Shown: piece after piece, positions 1-9,600 of the stretch | Layout: each line of letters begins with the position of its first letter | Position numbering within the stretch: the first letter of the stretch is position 1 | Assembly (NCBI RefSeq): GCF_002551245.1 | Contig: NZ_NTGZ01000004.1 | Location: forward strand, 22,710 to 86,709 | Direction of reading: 5' to 3' | DNA length: 64,000 bases | Source of the DNA: Streptomyces sp. rh34 | Lineage (GTDB): Bacteria > Actinomycetota > Actinomycetes > Streptomycetales > Streptomycetaceae | Notes under the pieces: model-generated | Told to the model about the DNA's origin: nothing | Seen by the model: the letters and a program-made list of their open reading frames with translations, nothing else | Database searches by the model: none | Position numbers and translations under genes: made by a program

Positions 1-1
1 C

Positions 2-328
2 CTCGACCTGAGCAAGTTCACCGCGGACACCCACTACGTGGTCTCCGCGAACCCGCTGCTCCAGGGTCGTACGGTCATGAAGTCCGGCATCCCTCTCGGG
101 AAGATCACCGCGTCCGGGCTGTACGCCCCGTACGCGTCCGCTGCCGTGGACGGCAGCGAGGACCTCGCAGGGTTCCTGGTCTCCGAGATCAGCTTCAACC
201 CCACCTCCGTGAAGGCTTCCGGTGCCCTTCTGTGGCACGGAGAAGTCTTCGCCGCAGAGCTCCCCGTCGCCCTCGACCCGGCCACCGTCACCTCCGTGGC
301 GCCCGGCGTCAACATCCACTACCGGTAG
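2..328 (+). CDS. Head decoration protein (5' partial)
   Basis: The frame is already open at base 2, so the N-terminus lies outside the window; about 108 codons are visible. The visible part has the look of capsid decoration proteins of the lambda gpD-like group: a promise of beta strands, a motif MKSGIPLGKIT and a small-residue-rich C-terminus. Such proteins trimerise on the capsid surface and stabilise the expanded shell. The gene stops 15 bases before the major capsid gene, the usual position for a decoration protein. Family assignment rests on context plus motif and is moderately secure. Confidence 0.8.
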   Translation, partial: LDLSKFTADTHYVVSANPLLQGRTVMKSGIPLGKITASGLYAPYASAAVDGSEDLAGFLVSEISFNPTSVKASGALLWHGEVFAAELPVALDPATVTSVAPGVNIHYR

Positions 329-343
329 AAGGAGGAGATCACT

Positions 344-1396
344 ATGGAGGCTCTTGAGCTCCTCCTGCAGGACACCAACGACACCGACCTGACGGTGTTC
401 GCCCGCTCCATCGACACCCCCGCGAACTACCGGCTCACCCAGGAAGTGCTGCCCGAGCGGCAGATCCAGGGCGTCCGGTTCAAGACGACGTCCGCGAAGC
501 GGCGGGTCAACGCCGCGAAGTTCCGGGCGTACGACGCGCCGACGGCCATGGCGAAGCGCCAGGCCGAGCGAGTCGTGAACGAGGGCATGCTGCCCGCCCT
601 GGGCCAGACCCTCGCCGTCTCCGAGATGGACCAGATCCTCCTCGACGTCGGCCACGGCCAGGACACCCAGCAGTACATCGACCTGCTGTACTCCGACGTG
701 GAGCGGCACGTCGAATCCATCAAGACGGCACAGGAACTCGCCGCCGGCCAGCTCCTGGCCACCGGTGCGGTCAACCTCCCCGGCCTGGGCCTGGACGTCG
801 ACTGGAACGTCCCGGCGCTGAACATGCCGACCGCGGCAGTCCTGTGGGACGACCCGGCCGCCACCCCCCTGTCCGACGAGCGGGCGTGGATGGACTACCT
901 CGTCGACAACGGCGCCCCCGCCCCGCGCGAGATCATCACCTCGCGTCGGGCTCGGGCACTCCTCGCGTCCAACGCCGAGTACCGGACCGCCTACTACGGC
1001 TCATCCACCGTGGGCGGAACCCCGACCGCGACGCTCGCACCGAACGAAGTCGACACGGTCCGAGCCCGCTACGGGCTCCCGCCGATCGTCACGTACGACG
1101 TGCAGGTGTGGAACGACGACGTCTACCAGCGTGTCCTCCCGGACAACAAGTGGATCATGGTGCCGAACGTTCCGGCCTCCGAGTGGGCACAGACCCAGTA
1201 CGGAGTCACCCGCGAAGCCGCCAAGTTCACGTCCGGCACCAACCCGGCGCTCGTCCGGGAAGAGGCCCCCGGCATCGTCGTCGTCTCCAAGGTCGACGAC
1301 AACCCCGTCCAGATCTACACCCGCGGCGCTGCGATTGGCATGCCCGTTCTGTACGTCCCGGACATCCACATCTCCGCGACCGTCCTCGGGGCGTGA
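344..1396 (+). CDS. Major capsid protein (lambda gpE-like)
   Basis: A 350-residue protein that builds the icosahedral head. Length, order after the decoration protein, and the C-terminal segment around YVPDIHISATVLGA fit the gpE/HK97-fold major capsid family. The start is ATG 344, placed by a strong AGGAGG-type ribosome site about 8 bases upstream. No scaffold gene or protease is visible between it and the decoration gene; those functions would lie to the left of the window. It is followed with almost no gap by a small acidic-basic protein, consistent with one head operon. Confidence 0.9.
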   Translation: MEALELLLQDTNDTDLTVFARSIDTPANYRLTQEVLPERQIQGVRFKTTSAKRRVNAAKFRAYDAPTAMAKRQAERVVNEGMLPALGQTLAVSEMDQILLDVGHGQDTQQYIDLLYSDVERHVESIKTAQELAAGQLLATGAVNLPGLGLDVDWNVPALNMPTAAVLWDDPAATPLSDERAWMDYLVDNGAPAPREIITSRRARALLASNAEYRTAYYGSSTVGGTPTATLAPNEVDTVRARYGLPPIVTYDVQVWNDDVYQRVLPDNKWIMVPNVPASEWAQTQYGVTREAAKFTSGTNPALVREEAPGIVVVSKVDDNPVQIYTRGAAIGMPVLYVPDIHISATVLGA

Positions 1397-1401
1397 CCGC
1401 C

Positions 1402-1695
1402 ATGGCCAAGCTCAGCAAGGCCGTGTACGTACGCGACCCGGAACGCCACCGAACCGTCGTCCTGCTCCCGGGCGAGGAACCCGCACCGCACCTTGCGGCA
1501 CTGGTCACCAACCCCGACTGCTGGGAAGACGGCAAGGCGCCGTCCGCCCAGGACGACGCCGACACCCCGCCCAAGGACGAAACGGCCGCCAAGGGCGACG
1601 ACTCCGAGGACACCAAGCAGGCCGCCCGTAAGACGGCGGCCAAGAAGCCGGCCCGGGGCCGGACGGCCGCCGATGAGGGCACCGGCGGCCAGTAA
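1402..1695 (+). CDS. Small head-operon protein with Lys/Ala/Asp-rich tail
   Basis: A protein of 97 residues with a globular N-terminal half (about residues 1-45) and a low-complexity C-terminal half of mixed acidic and Lys/Ala/Arg segments. Proteins of this shape often follow the capsid gene in actinophages, but I do not know its function. ATG 1402 gives the start MAKLSKAVYV. An in-frame GTG at 1393 overlaps the capsid stop (GTGA) and is an alternative start, which would couple translation. A strong hairpin follows the stop codon. Confidence 0.75.
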   Translation: MAKLSKAVYVRDPERHRTVVLLPGEEPAPHLAALVTNPDCWEDGKAPSAQDDADTPPKDETAAKGDDSEDTKQAARKTAAKKPARGRTAADEGTGGQ

Positions 1696-1700
1696 GCGGC

Positions 1701-1744
1701 GTGCGGGCCCGACCCCCTGGTGGGGCGCCAGGCCGGGCCCGCAC
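1701..1744 (+). terminator. Strong hairpin, possible attenuator
   Basis: GTGCGGGCCCG (1701-1711) pairs perfectly with CGGGCCCGCAC (1734-1744). There is no T tract, so it could be a partial terminator or an RNA-processing/stability hairpin separating the abundant capsid messages from downstream connector genes. Confidence 0.5.
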
Positions 1745-1780
1745 CTGCACCCCTTCCCCCGCCCCTGACAGGAGGACCTG

Positions 1781-2110
1781 GTGGACACAGCCGTACAGGC
1801 CTGGCTGATCTCCCAGCTCGGCGCCGACACCGACCTCATAGACCTCACCGTCCGCTACACCCGCCTCGGCACCGCCCGTGCGGTGGCCCTCGAAGTGGTG
1901 CGCGAGCGCCTGGCCGCCCTGCTCGCCTCACCCGGCTCGGTGTCCGTGTCCGGGGTCGTCTCCGTCAACTTCGGCGCGAACATCACCGCGTACGAGCGGC
2001 AGATCCTGTCCCTCGAATCCGGTGAACCGCCCGCACCCGACGATCCGGACGACGGCGACACCAGGGACAGGCTCGGCATCATGTACCTCACCGAACGGCC
2101 CCGCCGATGA
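1781..2110 (+). CDS. Putative head-tail connector protein
   Basis: A protein of 109 residues, GTG start at 1781 behind a CAGGAGG ribosome site. The middle is helical and hydrophobic and the C-terminus acidic. Position after the capsid genes and ATGA overlap with the next gene suggest a head-tail connector or adaptor, but no diagnostic motif is visible, so the role is inferred from gene order only. Confidence 0.65.
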   Translation: MDTAVQAWLISQLGADTDLIDLTVRYTRLGTARAVALEVVRERLAALLASPGSVSVSGVVSVNFGANITAYERQILSLESGEPPAPDDPDDGDTRDRLGIMYLTERPRR

Positions 2111-2940
2111 GCACCCCCACCCGGCGCCGCACCCTGCGCGCCCGCCTTCTGGACTTCATCCGCGGTGGAGTCAGCCGCCTTACAAGCGCGTGGCGGATCC
2201 TCACCGACGCCCAGAACCGGCTCCTCACCGCCCTCGCCTCCATCCGGCCCGGGCGCGCCGCGGCCGCCCGCATCCGCGCCGCCGTCCTCACCTTCCAGCA
2301 GGCCCTCGCCGCATTCAGCCGGGACACCGGGGCGTTCATCGAACGCTGGGCCGCCACCGACCTCCCCACCGCGTACCGCGACGGGTCCCTCGCCATGCTC
2401 GACCGGGCCGACCGCCCCCACCGCTCCTGGTCCTGGACCCGCCGGCACCAGAGCACCGTCACCACCCTGACCGCCCAGTATTACGCCGACCTCATGGGCC
2501 GCCTCCAGGAAGCCATCCGCCGGGGACAAGCCTTCCTCCGCGCCGCCCAGGACGCCGCCCGCGCGAGGGTCACCCAGTTTGACGCCGGGAGCTTCGACCC
2601 GGACGCTCTGCGCCAGCAGCACCCCCTCAACACCGTCATATACGTCAACGACGCCCGGCACCCCGTGGAGACGTGGGCGGGGGCCGCCTTGTCCTGGCAG
2701 GCCGTCACCACCGCCAACGCCGGGGCGGTCACCACGGCGTACGAGCAGCTCGGCTGCACCCGCGTCCAGGTCCGTGATGGGAACGGCTGTGGCTGGCAGA
2801 GCCACGACGACTCCGATCTTGCCGACGGCACCTACCGCAGCATCGACGACGCTCTCGCTCACCCCAGCGCGCACCCGAACTGCCAGCGCGAATTCCTCCC
2901 GCACTTCGACCGCCCCAACGCCCTAGGAGCCCTCGCATGA
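2107..2940 (+). CDS. MuF-like minor capsid / head morphogenesis protein
   Basis: A 277-residue protein, ATG 2107 overlapping the previous stop. The N-terminal 150 residues are Arg/Ala-rich helices. The C-terminal part (about 205-265) has the pattern seen at the end of Mu gpF-like minor head proteins: two cysteine-bearing strands (GCTR, NGCGWQSHDDSD), then an HP-x-HPNCQR motif. These proteins sit inside the head near the portal. In many phages the gene lies beside the portal, upstream of the capsid gene; here it lies downstream, which is unusual but not unique. Confidence 0.75.
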   Translation: MSTPTRRRTLRARLLDFIRGGVSRLTSAWRILTDAQNRLLTALASIRPGRAAAARIRAAVLTFQQALAAFSRDTGAFIERWAATDLPTAYRDGSLAMLDRADRPHRSWSWTRRHQSTVTTLTAQYYADLMGRLQEAIRRGQAFLRAAQDAARARVTQFDAGSFDPDALRQQHPLNTVIYVNDARHPVETWAGAALSWQAVTTANAGAVTTAYEQLGCTRVQVRDGNGCGWQSHDDSDLADGTYRSIDDALAHPSAHPNCQREFLPHFDRPNALGALA

Positions 2941-3308
2941 TCAGCCCTGAGAAGTTCCGCAAGAAGCCCGTCGAGATTGAGGCCGTACACCTCACCAACG
3001 GCGTCGCTCCCGACGAAGTCGCCTCTTGGTGCGGGGGCCGAGTGGCCGCCCATCCTGAGCAGAACTACACCGGTGGAGCGATCGTCATCGAGATTGACAC
3101 CCTCGAAGGCACCATGCGGGCCGAGCCCGGCGACTGGATCATCAAGGGAGTGGCAGGCGAGTTCTACCCCTGCAAGCCGGACATCTTCGAAGCCACCTAT
3201 GAGGGGGCGGGCTCTACAGATGTCAGCTCGGATGCCGTTCGCTGCTGTGGTCGACCGCAGAACGGCATCTGCGTTCATGACGTCATCCAGCCTTCTCCGG
3301 GACGGTGA
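2937..3308 (+). CDS. Conserved phage protein with FRKKPVEIEA motif
   Basis: A protein of 123 residues, ATG 2937 overlapping the upstream stop. It starts with a KFRKKPVEIEAVH segment and carries TLEGTMRAEPGDWIIKG and GEFYPCKPDIFEATY, a signature I recognise from many small phage and prophage proteins of unknown function. The last 30 residues, with a CCGRPQNGIC segment, are less typical. Likely a small beta-barrel-like protein; function unknown. Confidence 0.8.
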   Translation: MISPEKFRKKPVEIEAVHLTNGVAPDEVASWCGGRVAAHPEQNYTGGAIVIEIDTLEGTMRAEPGDWIIKGVAGEFYPCKPDIFEATYEGAGSTDVSSDAVRCCGRPQNGICVHDVIQPSPGR

Positions 3309-3312
3309 GCGT

Positions 3313-3696
3313 ATGACCGCCCCGAGCATGGCCGATGAGCCCCGTCACGTCCGTATCACCGCCGACGGCGTCATGGGTTCCGTCGCAGTCGACGGCACCG
3401 ACATCAGCAAGTCCGTCCAGGGTTACAACCTGGAACACCGCGTCGGCTCCGCCCCGCTCCTCGTCCTCTACGCCGCACCGCAGACCGGCGTGCAGTTCGA
3501 CGGCCTCGCGCACGTCGCGGTCGGCGACCAGCAGGACCCCGGCGACACCGTCGCAGCGTTCCTCGCCAACATCGACCCCGCCGCCCTGAGCCGCGCCGCC
3601 CTGAACCGCGACGATCTCGACGGCACCCCCCACGAACTCACCCGCGCCATGCTCCAGACCCTCGCCGACATGGCCCTCGGCAAGGCAGGCACCTGA
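3313..3696 (+). CDS. Hypothetical head-tail region protein
   Basis: A protein of 127 residues with ATG 3313 as the most likely start. The N-terminal half is beta-rich (RITADGVMGSVAVDGTDIS), and the C-terminal half is helical with repeated Ala/Leu. It overlaps the next gene by TGATG. I do not recognise a family; a structural or connector-associated role is inferred only from its place in the head-tail operon. Confidence 0.7.
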   Translation: MTAPSMADEPRHVRITADGVMGSVAVDGTDISKSVQGYNLEHRVGSAPLLVLYAAPQTGVQFDGLAHVAVGDQQDPGDTVAAFLANIDPAALSRAALNRDDLDGTPHELTRAMLQTLADMALGKAGT

Positions 3697-4154
3697 TGGC
3701 CGGACTCGACCAAGCGCTCGCCGGCGTCACCCGATGGATCGGCAACAACCTCCTCATCGACACCGTCCGCGTCACCCGACCCGGCAGCGGCGAACCCGTC
3801 CTGAACACCAACACAGGCCAACTGGAGTACCCCGAAGGCGACGTCCTGTACGAGGGGCCGGGTGGGGTTTTCCCGTCCAGCGGTACCACTGAGCGGGCCG
3901 CTGTACCCGACGCGAGCCAGCCGTGGACACAGCAGCAGAAGCTCGCCTACTTCCTCTTCACCCCGCTGCCCGCGCCACCCCCGCCCGAGAGCGCCATTGT
4001 GTCCGTCGTCGCCGTGCACGACCCGGCCCGGACCGCGCTCCTCGGGCGCACCTGGACGTGCGCCGGACCGGGAATGGCCAGCACTGTCGAGGTCGTCCGC
4101 AAAACACCGCTGGACCAGAACACCATCCCGGCCGGCGTGGATGGTGGCATGTGA
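3696..4154 (+). CDS. Putative head-tail stopper (DUF6093-like)
   Basis: A protein of 152 residues. Motifs such as NNLLIDTVRVTRP and the Pro-rich linker before a beta-rich C-terminal half resemble DUF6093 proteins of actinophages, found between connector and tail genes. Its start overlaps the previous stop, and a GTGA overlap couples it to the next gene. Order (connector, this, HK97 gp10-like, tail terminator) fits a head-tail stopper. Confidence 0.65.
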   Translation: MAGLDQALAGVTRWIGNNLLIDTVRVTRPGSGEPVLNTNTGQLEYPEGDVLYEGPGGVFPSSGTTERAAVPDASQPWTQQQKLAYFLFTPLPAPPPPESAIVSVVAVHDPARTALLGRTWTCAGPGMASTVEVVRKTPLDQNTIPAGVDGGM

Positions 4155-4540
4155 CGCCCGATGAGATGGCCGACCGGCTCGACGCCGCCGCCGACAGCCT
4201 CGGCGACGCCATCGCCCGCCGCGTGGTGCACACCGCCGAACTCGGGCGCGGCATGATCCGTGCCAACGCCACCGGCCGCCCCGGCCCCAACGTCATCACC
4301 GGCAAATACCGGTCCTCGTGGGAAGTCGTCGGCCGGGCCATCCCGCACGGAGCACAGTGCACCATCGGCACCAACGCCCCCCAGGGCCGCCGCCTGGAGT
4401 ACGGCTTCTGGGACATGACCGACAGCATCGGCCGGCACTTCTACCAGCCGCCGTACCCCCACGTCGGGCCCGCCGTACCCCGCATGGAAGCCGTCCTGCG
4501 TGAACAGATGCTCGGCGCCGTTCAGGAGGTGCTGGGATGA
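4151..4540 (+). CDS. HK97 gp10-like tail-joining protein
   Basis: A protein of 129 residues; GTG 4151 is the natural start because it forms GTGA with the upstream stop. The stretch RRLEYGFWDMT followed by YQPPYPHVGPA matches the conserved pocket of HK97 gp10-like tail-component proteins, which help join the tail to the head. Followed by the tail-terminator gene with ATGA overlap. Confidence 0.75.
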   Translation: MTPDEMADRLDAAADSLGDAIARRVVHTAELGRGMIRANATGRPGPNVITGKYRSSWEVVGRAIPHGAQCTIGTNAPQGRRLEYGFWDMTDSIGRHFYQPPYPHVGPAVPRMEAVLREQMLGAVQEVLG

Positions 4541-4986
4541 TCGACCGCCTTCCCGTCACCATGGCCCTGTCAGCGCTCCTCGCCTCCGCCACCAGCCTGC
4601 CGGTCGGCCGGGGCAGCAAGCCGCCCAACATCCCACCCCCGTACTTCCTGCTGTACGCCATGCCCGCCGAACTGTCCGGTGCACCGCTGGCCGACGAACA
4701 CGAGGACGCCTCGCTCGTCTACCAGGTGACCTCGGTGTCCGGACCGGACCCGTCGAAGCCAGACTCGCGGGGTGTCGCTGACCAGGCGGAGTGGATGGCC
4801 GACAAGGCGCGCAAGGCTTTCCTCGGGCGCGACCCGGCAACCGGATTGTGGCTGCGCACCCTCACCATCCCCGGCGTGAAAGTCACCGCCCGGTCCCTCG
4901 ACGTTGAAGCGGGGGGAACGAATGATCCAGCCGATGCCATCATGAGTTACGTGCAGAGGTTCAGGTTCGACCTGACCCCCGCCTGA
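4537..4986 (+). CDS. Putative tail terminator
   Basis: A protein of 149 residues located immediately before the major tail protein. It has the strand-helix layout of tail-terminator/minor tail U-like proteins: LLYAMPAE, a strand VYQVTSVSG, a helix ADQAEWMADKARKAFL and a final beta strand SYVQRFRFDL. Such proteins cap the tail tube and stop its polymerisation. Assignment is by position and secondary-structure pattern. Confidence 0.65.
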   Translation: MIDRLPVTMALSALLASATSLPVGRGSKPPNIPPPYFLLYAMPAELSGAPLADEHEDASLVYQVTSVSGPDPSKPDSRGVADQAEWMADKARKAFLGRDPATGLWLRTLTIPGVKVTARSLDVEAGGTNDPADAIMSYVQRFRFDLTPA

Positions 4987-5116
4987 CATCTGATCAGGCG
5001 TTTCACCGCACCGCGGCGGCCCCTTCGCGGACGTGCCACTCGTGGCCGACTCCCACACCGCATCGCATTCAGGGGCCACACGCCAGCAGGCACAGCCCCG
5101 GGACAAGGGGCCCACC

Positions 5117-5587
5117 ATGGCCAGGTTTAACCGCAAGGGCGTCACGAAGATTCTCTTCGCCGACACGATCGCCGACACCGGATACATGCCGACGCTCGTC
5201 GAAGTCACCGGAGCCGAGGACTACACCAAGGCCATCGCCGCCGTCGACGGGTTCTCCATCGAGAACCAAGAGATCGACACCCCCGACATGGACTCCACGT
5301 TCGTGGCGAAGATCCCCGGCGACGACAGCGCAGCCGACAGCTCCCTGACGTTTTACGAGGACGACACCACCGACGACATCGAAACCGCCCTCGCCAAGGG
5401 CACCACCGGCTTCATCATCATCTGCCGCAAGGGCAAGGCCGCCAGCACCGCAGGCATGGACGTCTATCCGGTACGCGTCGCGTCGAACTCCGCGACGATC
5501 ACCGCCGACAACGAGGCCGCGAAGATCGCCGTCCGGTTTTCCATCACCGACCGGCCGCTGCTCAACGCCACCGTCCCGGCTGCCTGA
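5117..5587 (+). CDS. Major tail protein (tail tube)
   Basis: A protein of 156 residues, beta-rich, with MARFNRKGVTKI at the N-terminus and IAVRFSITDRPLLNATV at the C-terminus, typical of siphovirus tube proteins. ATG 5117 is preferred to upstream in-frame ATG 5033, because the 28 residues before it are Pro/His/Arg-rich leader-like sequence. It sits between the tail terminator and the tail-assembly chaperones, the canonical order, and is followed by a hairpin. Confidence 0.85.
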   Translation: MARFNRKGVTKILFADTIADTGYMPTLVEVTGAEDYTKAIAAVDGFSIENQEIDTPDMDSTFVAKIPGDDSAADSSLTFYEDDTTDDIETALAKGTTGFIIICRKGKAASTAGMDVYPVRVASNSATITADNEAAKIAVRFSITDRPLLNATVPAA

Positions 5588-5624
5588 CCCCCTCTCAGCT
5601 CCCGGCCGGGCCCGACAGCGTTTC

Positions 5625-5665
5625 GGGAAGGGGCGCCCGTTGGCGCCCGGCCGGGTCCCCTTCCC
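5625..5665 (+). terminator. Hairpin after major tail gene
   Basis: GGGAAGGGG (5625-5633) can pair with CCCCTTCCC (5657-5665) around an inner GGGCGCC/GGCGCCC stem. It probably acts as a partial terminator that sets the high ratio of tube protein to downstream chaperone and tape-measure transcripts. Confidence 0.5.
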
Positions 5666-5684
5666 CTGACGGAGGACCCTCCTC

Positions 5685-6245
5685 ATGACCACCGCACGAA
5701 AGACCGCCGCACCCAAGCCTCCCGCTGCCGCCGTAGCGCAGGATGCGCACTGGGCCGCGACTCGGGAGCGGCTCCTGGCCCGCGCCCGCCCCGTCCTGAA
5801 GCTGACGATCTGCGACGACGACGGGGCGAAGCAGGCCGTGTACGCCGCCCGGGCCGCCGAGCTGGAGGCCAAGGGGGAGGCGGAGCGCAGCCCGGAGGAC
5901 GAAGCCGCCCAGGCCGCCCACCGGGTGGCCGCCGCCGCCCTTGCCGACGCGCAGGCAGCCCTCGACGCCGTGTCGATCCCGCTCCGCTTCCAGGCACTGG
6001 ACCGCAAGACGTACAAGGAGCTTCTCGCCGCGCACCGGCCGACGGAGGAGCAGGCCGAGGACGGCTACGACTTCAACCTCGACACCCTCGGTCCCGTGCT
6101 CATCGCCGCCGCCTCCCTCGACGGGATCACCGAGGAGGACGCGCAGACGTTCCTCGATGACTGGTCGAAGGCGGAAGCCGAATCGCTCCTGAACACGGCC
6201 TTCGGGGTGCAGCGCGAAGAGCGCATGGACCTGGGAAAAGGCTGA
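5685..6245 (+). CDS. Tail assembly chaperone (gpG-like, zero frame)
   Basis: A protein of 186 residues with an Ala/Lys N-terminus, a helical middle and an acidic C-terminal half ending MDLGKG. It lies between the tail tube and the tape measure, where siphoviruses encode the G and GT chaperones that coat the tape measure during tail assembly. The last codons hold a perfect slippery heptamer, so a share of ribosomes should shift by -1 into the downstream frame and make a longer GT-type product ending at 6637. Confidence 0.85.
   Translation: MTTARKTAAPKPPAAAVAQDAHWAATRERLLARARPVLKLTICDDDGAKQAVYAARAAELEAKGEAERSPEDEAAQAAHRVAAAALADAQAALDAVSIPLRFQALDRKTYKELLAAHRPTEEQAEDGYDFNLDTLGPVLIAAASLDGITEEDAQTFLDDWSKAEAESLLNTAFGVQREERMDLGKG
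6233..6239 (+). other. Programmed -1 ribosomal frameshift site GGGAAAA
   Basis: Read in the zero frame as CTG GGA AAA GGC TGA, the heptamer G-GGA-AAA fits X-XXY-YYZ exactly. A -1 slip gives GGG AAA AGG CTG and opens about 130 further codons. It is analogous to the lambda G/GT shift, and the stop follows one codon after the heptamer. Confidence 0.85.
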
Positions 6246-6637
6246 TCGCCGATGAAGCCTTTCGTGTCGAACTGGCCCTCTGCGACCGGTGGGGTATCCC
6301 GCACTCCCAGTTCCGGGGTGCAGGCGACGGCACGTGGACGGCACGCGACCGGGAGAAGGCACTGGCCTACCAGGAGTACCTCTCCACGGTGTGCCCGCAG
6401 TGCCGGACCCGGCACGACGACTGGGACCACGGCGGCCCCGACGAAGAGGACGCCTGGGCGGCCACCGTGCAGCTGTGCATCGGCTGCCAGGTCATCGCCG
6501 ACAAGCAGGCCGAACTGTCCCGCGACAAGGGCGACGACACCCACGGACTCAAGGTCGCACTGATCCCCGCAGCGACCGCCGCGGCGATCGAAGCCGAACG
6601 AGAGCAGAAAGCACACCGCCGCCGGCACGGCGGCTGA
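6239..6637 (+). CDS. Frameshift extension of tail assembly chaperone (T domain)
   Basis: About 132 codons read only after the -1 shift at 6233-6239. The sequence starts RLIADEAFRVELALCDRWG and carries a CPQCRTRH motif followed by CIGCQ, a possible zinc site, then a helical C-terminus ending HRRRHGG. It has no good start codon with a ribosome site at its 5' end, which supports translation as a fusion with the upstream chaperone. The T domain is expected to recruit tail tube subunits to the tape measure. Confidence 0.8.
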   Translation, partial: RLIADEAFRVELALCDRWGIPHSQFRGAGDGTWTARDREKALAYQEYLSTVCPQCRTRHDDWDHGGPDEEDAWAATVQLCIGCQVIADKQAELSRDKGDDTHGLKVALIPAATAAAIEAEREQKAHRRRHGG

Positions 6638-6663
6638 CAACGAAGACGAGAGGAGGGCGGCCG

Positions 6664-9600
6664 GTGGCCCACTGGAATCTCGACGTGTCCTTGCGCGGGC
6701 AGGGCAACAACCTTTCCCGCAAGCTCAAGACGGCGGCCGCCGACGCCCGCGACCTGGCCGACGCCGCCCGCGACGCCCAGAGCGAGGTCACCCAGCTCGG
6801 CACCGTATCAACCGCCACCGGGAAGGCCGTCAAGAAGCTCGGCACCGCCTCCGAAGCGGCAACCGCCCGGCTCCTCGCGATGGGAGCCCAGGCCAAGTCC
6901 GCTGCAAAGGACATGCGGAAGCTGGAACGGGACCTGGCGTCCGCGGACGCCCAGATCCGGGCCATGGCCAACGAGGTCAGCATCCGTGCTGAGCTCGACG
7001 ACCAGACCGCTACCGGCACCGCGTCAGTACGGGCATCACTCGCCACCCTGGCAGGGCTCAGCCCCATCGGCCTGCGGGCCACCCTCGACGACGACACCGG
7101 GCTCGGGATTGCGGCCGTCACTGCTGCCCTCGCCAACCTGCGCGCCCAGAGCCCCGTCGACATCACCGCGACCTTCACCGGCGACAGCAGTCAGATGGTG
7201 ACCGCCGCCACCGCCATCGGCGACCTGCGCGACCGGGCCGACAGCGCGGACACAGCCCTGGCCGCACTTGCCGCACAGTCCGCCACCACCGCGGCCGCCC
7301 TGAACACCGTCCAGCAGGAAGCCCGCGACGCCTCCCGCGCCCTCCGCACGCTGCGCGCCCGTGCCGCCGCCGCTGCCGAGGCGCTCGAGGAGCTCGGCAG
7401 CCGGGCCATCCTCGCCGCGACCGGGCTGCGCAGTCTCGGCGACGGGGCGAACACCGCCAACGGCAACCTGACCGCCCTGTCCGGGAACACCCGGACCCTG
7501 CGCGGCGACATGGACGACCTCGACGGCACCCTCACACGCGTCACCGGGCGCCTTGGAGGGCTGAGCGGGTCCCTCGGCACGGTCAGCACCACCAGCAGTG
7601 GCACGACCGGCAACATGCGGAACCTCATGGTCGCCGCGGTCGCCCTCGGTACCGCCCTCATCCCCATTGCCGCAGCCACCGCCCCGATCGCCGCCGGGCT
7701 CGCCGCATCCGGGGCCGCGATCGGAGCGTTCGGCCTAGCGGTAGGCGGTCAGATCGCCGCGCTCGCCGAAGCGTCCGAGGCCGAGACGAAATACCAGGAC
7801 GCGGTCGACGAGCACGGCAAGTCCTCCGAAGAGGCCGCCAAGGCCGAGGCGGAGTACCTGCGGACCCTGGCCGACATGCCCCCCGCCGCCCGGGAATCCG
7901 CCGCCGCCCTGGCCGTCCTCAAGGACGAGTACAAAGACTGGTCGAACGCTCTGGCCGGCGACACCATGCCCGTCGTCACCAAATCCATGGGCCTCTTCCG
8001 TGCGCTCCTCCCGCACACCACCGGCCTCGTCAAGGGCACCTCCCGGGAGCTCGACCGGCTCCTCAACGTCGCCGCCGGCGGCATGACCACCCCCGGCTTC
8101 GACCGGTTCATCAAATCCTTCACGGCCTTCGCCACCGGGGCCCTGGCCCGCGGCACCACCCACCTGACGGGCTTCATCCAGGCCCTCAACACCGGCGAGA
8201 TTGGTGCCGACCTCCGTGAGTTCATGGCCTACGCCCGCGAGCACGGGCCCCTTGTCGGTGAAACGCTGATGAACCTCGCGAAGGCCGTCATGACCCTGCT
8301 GGTCGCAGCCTCCGACATGGGCGTCAGCGTCCTTACCGCCGTCAACGCCCTCGCCCAGCTCGTCAACGCCATCCCCCCCGAGGCCCTGTCCACGTTCATC
8401 CAGCTGTACGCGGTCATGAAACTCGTGACGCTCGGCATGGCCGCCATGGGCGCCGTCGCAGGCGGGGCCGCGCTCGCCAACGTCACCGCGTTCGGCCGCG
8501 CCATGATGTTCGGTGGGGTCCGCCCGGCGATCGGCGGCGTCATCCAGGGCATGTCGGGGCTCCAGAAGGCTGCCGTTGCCCTCGGTGTTCTCGGCGTCGT
8601 GGCGATCGGCCTCGACATGCTGACCGACAAGGTCCGCGACGCGCCGCCGGATGTCGACAAGATGACGAGCAGCCTGGCCCGCTTCGCCGATTCAGGCCGC
8701 GTGGCCGGCGAGATGTCCCGCGTTTTCGGCAAGGACCTGTCCGGCCTGGTCGACACCCTCAGCGTGATGGGTTCGAAAGGTAAGGGTGCCGACTTCTTCG
8801 CGGCCTTCGAGAAGAGCCCGGTCAACCTGAAGGAGTCGAAGAAGGAGTTCGAGGCGTTCGACAAGAGCCTCGCTTCCCTCGTCACCGGCGGCAAGGCCGA
8901 CCTTGCGGCGGCCGGGCTGGCCCGCGTCAAGGCGATGATGGAGGCGGCGGGGAAGCCGACGGCCGGAATGAAGGATCGGCTCACCGAGTACAAGGAGGCG
9001 CTGGCTGCCGCAGCGTTCGAGCAGCAACTTGCCGCCGACGGCATGGGCCTGTTCGGCCAGCAGGCGCAGGCGGTGCAGACGAAGCTGGACGCGCAAAAGG
9101 CAAGCACCGACGGTCTACGCCAGTCGATCGTCGCTTTGAACGAGACGAACCGGGCCGCGCTCGGCGGGATGATCGGATTCGAGGCCAGCATCGACGCCGC
9201 CGCGAAAGCGGCGAAGGAGAACGCCGGGGCCCTCAAGATGGTCAACGGCGAGCTCGACCTGAACTCCCCGAAGGCCCAGGCCGCAGCGACTGCTCTCCAG
9301 GACCTTGGGGCGAAGACCGACGAAGCAGCAACCGCCGCCCTCGACTCCGGAAAGTCGTGGGAGTACGCGAACGGGATCTACGAACGCGGCGAGCAGGCCA
9401 TCATCAAGTCCGGCCAGGCGATGGGCCTCACCAAGGCCCAGGCCCAGGCCCTCGCCGCCACCGTGCTGACCATCCCGGAGAAGAAGGTCAGCACGATCGA
9501 GATGCGGCGCGAGGACGCCATCGCCGGTCTCGACGCCGTCATCGCGAAGATCAAGGCCACCCCCGGCAACAAATCCGTCACCGTGAAGGCCCTCACCGCT

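Noticed and set aside
6289..6663. 125-codon 5' extension of the tape measure frame
   Set aside because: It overlaps the frameshift T domain in another frame, is Arg/Pro-rich, and a good ribosome site precedes GTG 6664.
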